Below the pieces are notes generated by a model. It ran no database searches. It saw only the letters and a list, made by a program, of their open reading frames with translations, and was not told the DNA's origin. Positions 1-7,537 of a stretch of 19,423 nucleotides of DNA are shown one piece after another. Source of the DNA: DATDPY01 sp964395765 (GTDB lineage Bacteria > Bacteroidota > Bacteroidia > Cytophagales > Cyclobacteriaceae); the NCBI GenBank assembly GCA_964395765.1, contig CAYNCU010000062.1, positions 1 through 19,423 of the forward strand. The letters are read 5' to 3'. The translations under genes and the position numbers were made by a program. How positions within the stretch are numbered: position 1 is the stretch's first letter; each line of letters opens with the position of its first letter.

Positions 1-147
1 TTCTGGGACCTTGTCCGTACCGGAAGGGCTGCCAAGGTTTTAGGTCCGCTGGGATTTAAGAAAGGGAAAAACGAATTGTTACCCATACCTCAGAGTGAAA
101 TAGATCTTTCCCAGGGTAAAATCACGCAAAATCCTAATTGGGAATAA
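1..147 (+). CDS. C-terminal end of a SusD/RagB-family glycan-binding lipoprotein (partial)
   Basis: Frame 1 is open from the first base to a TAA at 145-147, giving 48 residues and no start in the window. The tail begins FWDLVRTGRAAKVLG and continues into LPIPQSEIDLS and ITQNPNW. A W-D-L-x-R-T-G-R-A block followed by a L-P-I-P-x-x-E-I block and a terminal Q-N-P-x-W/Y is the usual ending of SusD/RagB proteins. These outer-membrane lipoproteins cap SusC TonB-dependent porins and bind oligosaccharides at the cell surface. A lipoprotein gene starts 33 nt downstream, so this is probably the upstream partner in one polysaccharide utilisation operon. The susC partner should lie further left, outside the window. 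The family call rests on the C-terminal motifs alone, but they are characteristic. Confidence 0.85.
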   Translation, partial: FWDLVRTGRAAKVLGPLGFKKGKNELLPIPQSEIDLSQGKITQNPNWE

Positions 148-180
148 AATACAATTTATGAATAATTAAACCTTACAATC

Positions 181-1440
181 ATGAAAAAATTATCTTATTT
201 ATTGACAGGGATGACATTTTTGTTCATCATGATCTTCCTGAGCCAATGCTCAAAAAAGGAAGAGCCTGCACTTACCGTATCTACCATGACGGCGGGGGAT
301 GCGGATTTGAACGGGGCGACAGCTCCCACCGGCGTATCTCCTGATGCAACCATAAGTGTTGCCTTTTCTACCAATATCGATCAGTCTTCGGTCACGGACC
401 AGACAGTGGTTATGAAACGGGATTATGATGATTCGGTGGTTGCTATAACTACATCGGTTTCCGGCAACACATTGACCATAACCCCAACCGAAACTTTAGG
501 GTCTGGCACCAAATACAGGATCGATTTATTCTCAACCCTGATGTCGACGGGTGGAAAATCCCTTGGCCAGATTGTTGAAAGGAGTTTTACTACGGCAGGA
601 TCTTTTGCACCTTCCGGGGAAGTAGCTTATTGGAATTTTGAAGGAAATGCGGATGACCAGACCGGTAATTTTAATGCATCATCGAATGGTGTCGTAGATA
701 TTACTTATGCCCCCTCCAGGAATGATTCCGCAGGCCAGGCAGCTTCTTTCAATGGAACTACCAGTATCATTGAAATACCCAATGCACAGGATTTAATTAA
801 TACGAATGATTTTACACTTTGTTTCTGGGTTAAAGCGGTTTCCGACGGACATGTTGATGCCGATGGCAATCAAAAAGGTCAATTCGTGATGGGATTAGGC
901 GGCGCTTTGGGTTTTGAATTTGAAATTGATGGAGCTTATGCGACTTGTAAAATGGGCGCTGATTATAAATTAGCGAATGGAAACCCGGCCACCGAAGACC
1001 TCTGGTTTTCAGCGGACGGAAATTTAGGTTTCTCGGGTTGGACCTATTGTCAGGATTTATCCGGAAGCGGTGGTCTTGCTTCAATAATCAAGGATCAATG
1101 GGCATTTGTCACCTGTGTTTACAATTCCACGACTAAAATTGGAACCATGTATATTAACGGGGCAAAAAGAAAAGAACAGGATTTCAATAAATGGCCGGCA
1201 GGCGATCCGAAACAGGGTGTTACCGGTATGATGTGGGGCGGTTCATCGCCACAGGAAAATAATGTCCTGGCATTCGGCTTTATTCACGACCGGACATCAC
1301 TGCTGTTTTCCGATCAGCCATGGGGCAATTACAGTTCACAATATGCCAACCATTTTAAGGGGATGCTTGATGATGTCAGGATCTATCATAAAGCCTTATC
1401 CGCTAAGGAAGTAAGCCTGATGTATAATTCGGAAAAATAA
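181..1440 (+). CDS. Surface lipoprotein with Ig-like domain and LamG/concanavalin-like lectin domain (putative surface glycan-binding protein)
   Basis: A 419-residue protein begins with a lipoprotein signal peptide (hydrophobic residues 6-20, lipobox LSQC with acylated C23). The next residues, S-K-K-E-E, contain a K-(D/E)2 pattern like the surface-export signals described in Bacteroidota lipoproteins, so it is probably exposed outside. Residues about 32-140 form a bacterial Ig-like (SbsA-type) beta-sandwich, recognisable from the V-S-P-D-A-T-I-S-V-A-F-S-T-N-I start and the R-S-F-T-T end. Residues about 147-415 form a LamG/concanavalin-like jelly roll: AYWNFEGNADDQTG at the start, AASFNGTTSIIEIP, FTLCFWVKA, and GMLDDVRIYHKALSAKEV at the end. 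No catalytic residues are evident, so a binding role is more likely than hydrolysis. Lying between a SusD gene and a GH144 gene, it fits a surface glycan-binding protein of the same locus. The ligand is inferred only. Confidence 0.8.
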   Translation: MKKLSYLLTGMTFLFIMIFLSQCSKKEEPALTVSTMTAGDADLNGATAPTGVSPDATISVAFSTNIDQSSVTDQTVVMKRDYDDSVVAITTSVSGNTLTITPTETLGSGTKYRIDLFSTLMSTGGKSLGQIVERSFTTAGSFAPSGEVAYWNFEGNADDQTGNFNASSNGVVDITYAPSRNDSAGQAASFNGTTSIIEIPNAQDLINTNDFTLCFWVKAVSDGHVDADGNQKGQFVMGLGGALGFEFEIDGAYATCKMGADYKLANGNPATEDLWFSADGNLGFSGWTYCQDLSGSGGLASIIKDQWAFVTCVYNSTTKIGTMYINGAKRKEQDFNKWPAGDPKQGVTGMMWGGSSPQENNVLAFGFIHDRTSLLFSDQPWGNYSSQYANHFKGMLDDVRIYHKALSAKEVSLMYNSEK

Positions 1441-1465
1441 ACCCTGAATTATAACGTATATAATT

Positions 1466-1506
1466 ATAGAAAAGGTTTTCGAGTTCAGGAAACCTTTTCT
1501 ATTTTT
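1466..1506 (+). terminator. Hairpin with T-rich tail between the LamG lipoprotein and the GH144 gene
   Basis: The arms 1466-1478 and 1490-1502 are fully complementary (core AGAAAAGGTTT/AAACCTTTTCT, 13 bp), with inner G-T and C-G pairs leaving a 7-nt loop. The 3' arm runs into a T-rich stretch (ATTTTT, 1501-1506). This has the form of an intrinsic terminator for the + strand. It ends only about 10-14 nt before the ATG at 1516, so it could also limit expression or ribosome access for the hydrolase gene. Confidence 0.65.
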
Positions 1507-1515
1507 CCTTATATC

Positions 1516-3513
1516 ATGCAGTTAAAGAATTTTCTGTCTTATTTCATTTTACTTTCACTTATTTCCTGCCTGGTCAATGCTTGCAGGAAAAATGAACCTC
1601 CCCATCCCGTCATATCCATGCAGCTGGTTTCGGTGACTGCAGGAGATTTTTCCTTGGATCTTAATAATCAGGATAACAATACTGCTATTCCCGTAGACCA
1701 GCCGATTACCCTGACGTATTCTTCAAAACTCGATACAACCACAATCCGGAATTCCGTTCAGCTTATGAAAGGCGATTCCTCAATACAAATTCACGTTTAT
1801 ACCGATACATCATTAACGACATTTTCAATTAAATCCATTAAAAATCTTGAATATAATACGCCTTATCTTTTAGTAATTTCCGATCAGTTAAAAGGGGAGT
1901 CAGGAGAATCTTTCCCCGGTTTTAACATTAATTTCTCCACCATTCCACCTACCTTGACTGTAACTTCAGTGCTAATCGCGGGTGATTCAGTAAAGCCCGG
2001 GGTAAGTTTAACAGATATCCCGTTAAAACTAAATATAGACGTAACTTTTTCAAACCCCCTGAATAAGCTTTCCATCGATTCCCATTCCGTGACCTTGATG
2101 GAAAATCAAAAATCAATTCCCCTGGATTACGCTTTTTCAAACGGAGATAAGAATTTGATAATTACTTCGTCACAAAAACTGGATAATCTCTCAAAATATA
2201 AATTGACAGTGACATCAAATGTAAGCGGGGCCGATGGAGAAATACTTAATTATTTTTCCGTTGATTTTTATACGACTTATGACTCTGTCCCGGTTAACCC
2301 GGTTATTTCTGATGAGGATTTACTTACGTTAATTCAAAAACAAACCTTTAAATATTTCTGGGACTTCGGACACCCGGTAAGCGGTATGGCCAGGGAAAGA
2401 AATTCCTCCGGTGATGTGGTCACTACCGGAGGTTCCGGTTTCGGCATCATGGCAATTATTGTCGGAATGGACCGTGGCTTTATTACCCGCCAGGATGGCG
2501 TTGAAAGAATTAATAAGATTGTCGATTTTCTCGGAACTGCCGATCGTTTTCATGGTGCTTGGCCACACTGGATGGATGGTTCAACCGGCAAAGTAATTCC
2601 TTTCAGTACCATGGATGACGGCGGCGACCTGGTTGAAACCTCCTACATGGCCATGGGCCTGCTGACAGCACGACAATATTTGAACCCGGAGGATTCTTCT
2701 GAAAGCCAGTTGATTGATAAGATCAATACCTTATGGAAAGGTATTGAGTGGACCTGGTATACCCAGGGCGGGCAAAATGTGCTATATTGGCACTGGTCGC
2801 CCGATTTCGGGTGGGCTATCAATATGCCCATCCGTGGTTATGATGAGGCCCTGATCACCTATGTACTGGCGGCCTCTTCGCCTACCTTTGGGGTTGATGC
2901 CGATGTTTACCATGACGGCTGGGCCAACAGTTCCACCTTTACCAACGGAAATTCCTATTACGGTTATACCCTGCCATTAGGACCAGCCTACGGGGGGCCT
3001 TTGTTTTTTGAACAATATACTTATATGGGATTGGATCCCGACAGCTTGTCGGATGAATATGCCGATTACAAGACTCAAACATTGAACCATACGTTAATAA
3101 ACCGGGCGTATTGTATTGAGAATCCAAAACAATATATCGGCTATGGGCCGCAATGCTGGGGACTGACCGCCAGTGATAATGATAACGGGTATTCGGCGCA
3201 ATCGCCGACCAATGATTCAGGGGTTATCACTCCTACTGCCGCACTTTCCTCCTTTCCTTATACACCGGAATATTCCATGGAAGCTTTGCATTTCTTCTAT
3301 TATACCTTAGGGGACAGGCTTTGGGGAGATTATGGTTTTTATGACGCGTTTAACCTGAACACCGGATGGACCGCCAATTCCTATCTTGCCATCGATGAAG
3401 GCCCTATTATCGTAATGATAGAAAATTACAGGACAGGTTTATTATGGAATCTGTTTATGTCCTGCCCCGAGGTCCAGGCGGGTTTGAATAAACTGGGATT
3501 TAAAGTGAACTGA
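1516..3513 (+). CDS. GH144-family/glycoamylase-like lipoprotein with two Ig-like domains (putative endo-beta-1,2-glucanase)
   Basis: This 665-residue lipoprotein has a signal peptide with lipobox VNAC (C23). Two Ig-like beta-sandwich modules follow at about 35-143 and 147-255, each with an A-G-D turn near its start, and resemble the module of the preceding lipoprotein. From about residue 265 it matches the glycoamylase/GH144 (alpha/alpha)6-barrel family: TFKYFWDFGHPVSG, the H-G-A-W-P-H-W block, DDGGDLVETSYMAMGLL, SPDFGWAINMPIRGYDEAL, then GYYG-type and NSYLAIDEGPI blocks. In the characterised Chitinophaga beta-1,2-glucanase the proposed acidic residues are, as I recall, D139, E142 and E211; the same spacing occurs here as D371, E374 and about E444. 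The likely reaction is endo-hydrolysis of beta-1,2-glucan to short oligosaccharides at the cell surface or in the periplasm. Some family members act on other linkages, so the substrate is less certain than the fold. Confidence 0.82.
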   Translation: MQLKNFLSYFILLSLISCLVNACRKNEPPHPVISMQLVSVTAGDFSLDLNNQDNNTAIPVDQPITLTYSSKLDTTTIRNSVQLMKGDSSIQIHVYTDTSLTTFSIKSIKNLEYNTPYLLVISDQLKGESGESFPGFNINFSTIPPTLTVTSVLIAGDSVKPGVSLTDIPLKLNIDVTFSNPLNKLSIDSHSVTLMENQKSIPLDYAFSNGDKNLIITSSQKLDNLSKYKLTVTSNVSGADGEILNYFSVDFYTTYDSVPVNPVISDEDLLTLIQKQTFKYFWDFGHPVSGMARERNSSGDVVTTGGSGFGIMAIIVGMDRGFITRQDGVERINKIVDFLGTADRFHGAWPHWMDGSTGKVIPFSTMDDGGDLVETSYMAMGLLTARQYLNPEDSSESQLIDKINTLWKGIEWTWYTQGGQNVLYWHWSPDFGWAINMPIRGYDEALITYVLAASSPTFGVDADVYHDGWANSSTFTNGNSYYGYTLPLGPAYGGPLFFEQYTYMGLDPDSLSDEYADYKTQTLNHTLINRAYCIENPKQYIGYGPQCWGLTASDNDNGYSAQSPTNDSGVITPTAALSSFPYTPEYSMEALHFFYYTLGDRLWGDYGFYDAFNLNTGWTANSYLAIDEGPIIVMIENYRTGLLWNLFMSCPEVQAGLNKLGFKVN

Positions 3514-3561
3514 AAAAAACAGGGGATGTGCAATTTACGATTTATAAATTTACAGATCCCC
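3513..3561 (-). terminator. Terminator of the NlpC-SDR operon, at the tail-to-tail junction
   Basis: Arms GGGGAT (3522-3527) and ATCCCC (3556-3561) pair, with further partial pairing inside (TGT with ACA, and AATTTA-rich segments). Read on the - strand the second arm is followed closely by seven T residues (complement of 3513-3519), which is the polarity of an intrinsic terminator for the leftward dehydrogenase gene. The first arm lies within the last codons of that gene. On the + strand there is no T-tract after the stem, so it is probably less effective for the GH144 gene. Confidence 0.65.
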
Positions 3562-4248
3562 GAAAATCCTGAGGACCGGCTGTCGAAGGACCCTTCCGGC
3601 ATCCGATAAAAGAAAAAGGATATTTTCGGCGATCAGTTGCGGCGAGACCCATTTTGAAAAATCGGCGTCCGGCATTGAATTACGGTTATCAGGGGTATCA
3701 ATTACGCCCGGCACAATTACTGTGGAATAAATATTCTTTTTTTTACCTTCTTCATTGATAATTTCCGATAATTCCAGGAGAAGGGATTTGGACAAGGTAT
3801 AGGCTACCGAATTTTTTCCGAGGGAAGGATGTATGGAAGATTTGGAAGCTACAAAAATGATCCTGCCTCCCTGTTCCTGTTCTTCCATTTTACGGAATAC
3901 CTCCCTGGCCGTGAAATAGGCAGTTTCAAAATTTCTTCTGTACATCCGGTCCAATTCGGATTTACCGGTATTTCTGATGTTGCCAGGGGCATAACCTCCC
4001 GCTGTAAGTACAGCAGCGTCAAGCACCGGATATTTGTCGAATATTCTCTGCAGAATTTCCCGGATCGCCGATTCATCACCCAGGTCCGCCTGGAAAAGTT
4101 CAATCTCTGCATTGCTTACAAATTCCTGTGGTGCCCTCGATGATACGATGCCTGAAACATGGTATTCATTTTTTAACAGGAGGTCTGAGACTGCCTTTCC
4201 AAGATTTCCTGAAGCTCCTGTTAATAATACCACCTTATTCATTTTCAT
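3550..4248 (-). CDS. Short-chain dehydrogenase/reductase (SDR) family protein
   Basis: A 232-residue Rossmann-fold protein, typical of classical SDR length. The dinucleotide-binding motif TGASGNLG is at residues 10-17, an acidic D55 sits where the adenine ring is contacted, and TAGG (82-85) replaces the usual NAGG. The catalytic tetrad is recognisable as N106, S138, Y150 and K154 (Y-x3-K in VAYTLSKS). VPGVIDTP at about 179-186 is the usual P-G segment after strand 6. The enzyme should perform NAD(P)-dependent oxidoreduction of an alcohol or carbonyl substrate in the cytoplasm; nothing shows which. The start ATG overlaps the TAA of the upstream lipoprotein gene by one base (TAATG), so the two are probably translated together. 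A second in-frame ATG two codons later is a possible alternative start. Confidence 0.85.
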   Translation of the reverse strand: MKMNKVVLLTGASGNLGKAVSDLLLKNEYHVSGIVSSRAPQEFVSNAEIELFQADLGDESAIREILQRIFDKYPVLDAAVLTAGGYAPGNIRNTGKSELDRMYRRNFETAYFTAREVFRKMEEQEQGGRIIFVASKSSIHPSLGKNSVAYTLSKSLLLELSEIINEEGKKKNIYSTVIVPGVIDTPDNRNSMPDADFSKWVSPQLIAENILFLLSDAGRVLRQPVLRIFGDL

Positions 4249-5447
4249 TATAAATTAAATAATGAGTTGTCATATTTCAGTTTTTCCGGTCCGGCGCCGA
4301 TAATCCGGTTTGATTTAATATACCGGTTATAATTATAACGGTCAAAATCCGTTGATAATGAGTCCATGCTCGCAATTTTCACCATCCCTGAGGAATTGAT
4401 AAAACGCATGTTGCCGATCCACATACCCACATGGGTTATATCTTCTCCTGTGGCTGATTTTTTCCCGAAAAATAAAAGGTCTCCGGGTTGTAACTTTTTA
4501 AACTGCCTTGTACTGTCAACCGTCACCCCGATATCCGCCTGCTGATCGGCATCCCGGGGAAGAATCATTCCGTTCAGAAAATATACCGTTTTTGTAAGAC
4601 CGCTGCAATCCATACCCTTTACGGAAGTGCCGCCCCACAAGTACGGAATGCCAAGCATTTTCTCCGCCGTTGAAACAAGGTCTTCCGGTTCCGGGTGAAT
4701 CTTATTCAGGAAATCCTGAAATTCAGTGGCCTCCGTCTTATCCACATAACCCGTTCTGCCATCCGGAAGGCTTACATGATAGAACCCACCGGAACTTCCA
4801 TTCAACTGAAGAATATCACCGGCCACGAAATCTGTAACGGAAGGAGAATTATCCGAATTCTCCGAATGAACAAAGCCTGTCAGCCCCGTAATAATAATCT
4901 TGTCCGCATTTTTATAATCTTCAATTTCCCGATCAGACATTAATTTAATTCCACCGTCATCAACCCATCCCAGGTAATGATCCGGTCCTGAAACCAGGCA
5001 CCAGCCCGCCGTTACTTTCAGCACTTTTAAAGGGGTACCCATTAATGCCTGGGTAACGAGTTCGGAAGGATGACTGTGCATCTTACGAAGGTTAGCCACT
5101 GATACGTTCACGACCGCAAAGGGTGTGGAATCTACCCTGGACCCTGGTAATATTTTCAGGCTGTCAATATATTTAATGTTGGCTGAATCAAGTTTACGGA
5201 ACAGTGCGGTTTTTGCGGAAATTAAATTGGTTTCCCCTTTTATGATAATAGCATTTTCCTGCCATTCAGGTTGAACCTGAAAAATATTGGTCCTTTTATC
5301 GGGCAGGTATTTATCTTTTACCCCGGTAACTATATCCTGCGATTGCCGGATTATTGATTTTGTATTACACCCCTCCAGGATCATAAGCCCTGAAATCAAA
5401 AGCAACTTGATTAGGAATAGTATTCTCAATCGCTGTTTATTATTCAT
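4248..5447 (-). CDS. SH3-domain NlpC/P60 lipoprotein (putative gamma-D-glutamyl-diamino acid peptidase)
   Basis: A 399-residue lipoprotein: signal peptide about 7-26, lipobox LEGC with C27. Residues about 100-240 contain bacterial SH3-like segments ending in GWVDDG and GRTGYVDK turns. Residues about 255-385 are an NlpC/P60 papain-like domain, with AEKMLGIPYLWGG leading to nucleophile C281 in MDCSGL, general base H339 in ITHVGMWIG, and N351 in FINSSG where many relatives have His. The layout matches the dipeptidyl-peptidase VI type enzymes of Bacteroidota and Bacillus YkfC, which cut the gamma-D-Glu to diamino acid bond in released murein peptides. The lipid anchor and basic residues after the Cys, without an acidic surface-export pattern, suggest a periplasm-facing location. 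It heads a two-gene unit with the dehydrogenase. Confidence 0.85.
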   Translation of the reverse strand: MNNKQRLRILFLIKLLLISGLMILEGCNTKSIIRQSQDIVTGVKDKYLPDKRTNIFQVQPEWQENAIIIKGETNLISAKTALFRKLDSANIKYIDSLKILPGSRVDSTPFAVVNVSVANLRKMHSHPSELVTQALMGTPLKVLKVTAGWCLVSGPDHYLGWVDDGGIKLMSDREIEDYKNADKIIITGLTGFVHSENSDNSPSVTDFVAGDILQLNGSSGGFYHVSLPDGRTGYVDKTEATEFQDFLNKIHPEPEDLVSTAEKMLGIPYLWGGTSVKGMDCSGLTKTVYFLNGMILPRDADQQADIGVTVDSTRQFKKLQPGDLLFFGKKSATGEDITHVGMWIGNMRFINSSGMVKIASMDSLSTDFDRYNYNRYIKSNRIIGAGPEKLKYDNSLFNL

Positions 5448-5476
5448 ATCTTCCTTATCTGGGGTTCCCGACTTTA

Positions 5477-5523
5477 ATGGATATTAAAAGTACATTATTT
5501 TAAATAAAACAATAAATATCCAT
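5477..5523 (-). promoter_or_regulatory. Possible promoter of the NlpC-SDR unit framed by a 9-bp inverted repeat
   Basis: The perfect arms ATGGATATT (5477-5485) and AATATCCAT (5515-5523) lie 29 bp apart. Between them, read on the - strand, TACTTTTA (5492-5485) matches the Bacteroidota -7 consensus TAnnTTTG at seven of eight positions. A TTG about 17 nt upstream is a weak -33 candidate. Placement about 37-45 nt before the ATG is sensible for a promoter. The AT-rich context makes chance matches likely. Confidence 0.35.
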
Positions 5524-5562
5524 AAAATCCAGGATTGAATCGGGTTGAATAATAATATTAAT

Positions 5563-7506
5563 TCAGAATTTTCCTAAGGCTGTTTCCGCAAACTTTTCAA
5601 TGGAAGAATTTTCAGCTTTGAGTCCCTTTATGAACTTATTATTTTCATAATCACCTCGAACAGCTCCAAAATCCCGGTCCCTGGCAATATCATCTCCATC
5701 CATTCCAAATCCAATCCTGCTGGACTGATCAAATTCCTTTTTCGCATCAGCCAGAATGAGGTTATTCAGCTTAATTTTGTTATCCTTCCATTCTCTCATC
5801 ATTTTTGAAAAATCTTCCTTGTCAAGTTTATTAACGGGCTTACCGGCGACTTCAGCCATCAGGCTCAGGGCCCAGTTCCAGGAAAGATCCGCGTATGAAT
5901 TATTCAGCGTTGAAATGTTTTCCCGTAAATCTTCAAGCGATTTTATCACTCCGGATTTAATCATATTAATCAGCTGCTCCTCTTCGGACTTCCGGGTAAC
6001 CATACCGGCCATATCAATCCACGGTATATGAAGATCTATCGGTTGACTTTCCGGCTTTAGGTCGCTTCCGTTATCCATTCGATATTTTATTTGTTCTCCC
6101 AGGAAAATGGGAATCAGCATATCGTAATATCTCCTGCAGGATTTTAAAAGGAGTCTTTTTATCCTGACCCCCTTATAAGTAATGGAATCCTGTTCCTTCG
6201 GTGTTTTTTGATAAATCTCATCCAGAATTCTGGAGGCCTGCAATGCCTTTTGGGCAATTAACGGATTCAACCAATCAAACGTGATCAGGTCAAGTTTATC
6301 CATGGATTTTCTCCGGTCCCTGGCCGGCCACTTTTCAACATCCCGCCGGGTTCCTACGGTGATCAGGTTCATGCCGGGAGTGAGGAAACTCTTTCCATTT
6401 TCAATGGTAATGTAAGAAAACGGGAAATCGGAAGTATCGAAATTTCCTCCATGCTTGCCCATGACAACACTGTAAGCTCCTACCCTGCAAGGCCAGAGTA
6501 AATAAGCAAAGGATCCCGTTTTCGATCCTCTTTCAATAATTCCCTGGTGAAGCGGCCCCAGCTTATACATATGATTGCTCTGATTGGTTCCGCTACCGGC
6601 ATTATAAAAAGACGTCATTGCCGCGATCAGCAGGGTCGATTTATGATGGGTCACCGAATAAGGTCCGGCAAACAGGCTTACAGCTTCACCGTGGAAGCCT
6701 TCACAATTGGCAAAAAATGCCGAGTTCTCGGCTGAAAATTGTTTTCCTATTCTTACCCCCTGCCCTACGAACACCTTATCAAGCAAGGCAGAAGATTCCA
6801 CCACGGAACCGTGATGAATAATAAAATTTTTTGCCACAACCGCTTCGCCCACTATGGCAGGATCTTCCGGGGCACTGATCAGGCTTCCTTCCGACAATAA
6901 TTGAACACCATCAATCCGGGCTGAATCCCCAACCCATACATTACGTATGACGGCAGTATTGCTGATACTTACCTTTTCACCGATCGTCCCGAACGTGGAT
7001 TTTTTTGTTGCCACATAATCACTGATCAGGCTTTTAAGCGTTGTAATTAATTCAGGGTCGTTTTGGTAAAGAACCACCATATATGCGATCTGGCTGGTCA
7101 TTTCGTCGTAAATCATTAATTCTCTTCCTCCGCCCTCATTCAGGATATCAAGAACCTGTCCGTTCCCGAAGGATGATTCACCTTGCATGGAAATTTCGCT
7201 TACTCTTTCAATGACAGAATGATTCCCGATTTTATACCTATGGAGTAGCTTCACGTCGGCTATGCGTACATTATCGCCGATTTCAGAATCACTGATAACC
7301 GAATGATATAAACCCCTTAAGTAACCGCCTGACATTTTCCCTTTTAAGTTGAACGCCCCGATCCTGATGTTGCCGAAAAAATGAACTTCATATACGGCAT
7401 CCGGATCGAAGCCCTCTTTAACCTCAATCCCCGACCAGTCCGATGATGAGCATCCGTGTTTTTTTAAGGTTTCAATTTCTGATGAAGTTAGATTTCTGTA
7501 CTCCAT
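5563..7506 (-). CDS. DUF4954-type left-handed beta-helix (hexapeptide repeat) protein
   Basis: A 647-residue cytoplasmic protein without signal peptide or membrane segments. Residues about 45-390 are built of hexapeptide-like repeats (for example IGDNVRIADV, VWVGDSARIDGV, VFVGQGVRIGKQ, CRVGAYSVV), which fold as a left-handed parallel beta-helix. The stretch about 275-365 is rich in polar residues likely to be functional: GPYSVTHHKS, AGSGTNQSNHMYKLGPLHQG, and GKHGGNFDTSDFPFSYI. Residues about 400-647 look alpha-helical. I recognise this as the Bacteroidota DUF4954 family, whose function I do not know to be established. The same fold is used by acyl- and nucleotidyl-transferases such as LpxA, LpxD and GlmU. 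It is the last gene after an acyl carrier protein and an ADP-forming acyl-CoA synthetase, with 31 nt between it and the latter, so a link to acyl transfer is plausible but inferred. Confidence 0.75.
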   Translation of the reverse strand: MEYRNLTSSEIETLKKHGCSSSDWSGIEVKEGFDPDAVYEVHFFGNIRIGAFNLKGKMSGGYLRGLYHSVISDSEIGDNVRIADVKLLHRYKIGNHSVIERVSEISMQGESSFGNGQVLDILNEGGGRELMIYDEMTSQIAYMVVLYQNDPELITTLKSLISDYVATKKSTFGTIGEKVSISNTAVIRNVWVGDSARIDGVQLLSEGSLISAPEDPAIVGEAVVAKNFIIHHGSVVESSALLDKVFVGQGVRIGKQFSAENSAFFANCEGFHGEAVSLFAGPYSVTHHKSTLLIAAMTSFYNAGSGTNQSNHMYKLGPLHQGIIERGSKTGSFAYLLWPCRVGAYSVVMGKHGGNFDTSDFPFSYITIENGKSFLTPGMNLITVGTRRDVEKWPARDRRKSMDKLDLITFDWLNPLIAQKALQASRILDEIYQKTPKEQDSITYKGVRIKRLLLKSCRRYYDMLIPIFLGEQIKYRMDNGSDLKPESQPIDLHIPWIDMAGMVTRKSEEEQLINMIKSGVIKSLEDLRENISTLNNSYADLSWNWALSLMAEVAGKPVNKLDKEDFSKMMREWKDNKIKLNNLILADAKKEFDQSSRIGFGMDGDDIARDRDFGAVRGDYENNKFIKGLKAENSSIEKFAETALGKF

Positions 7507-7537
7507 TATTGTATTTCATTTAAAAAAATAAAAAGCA

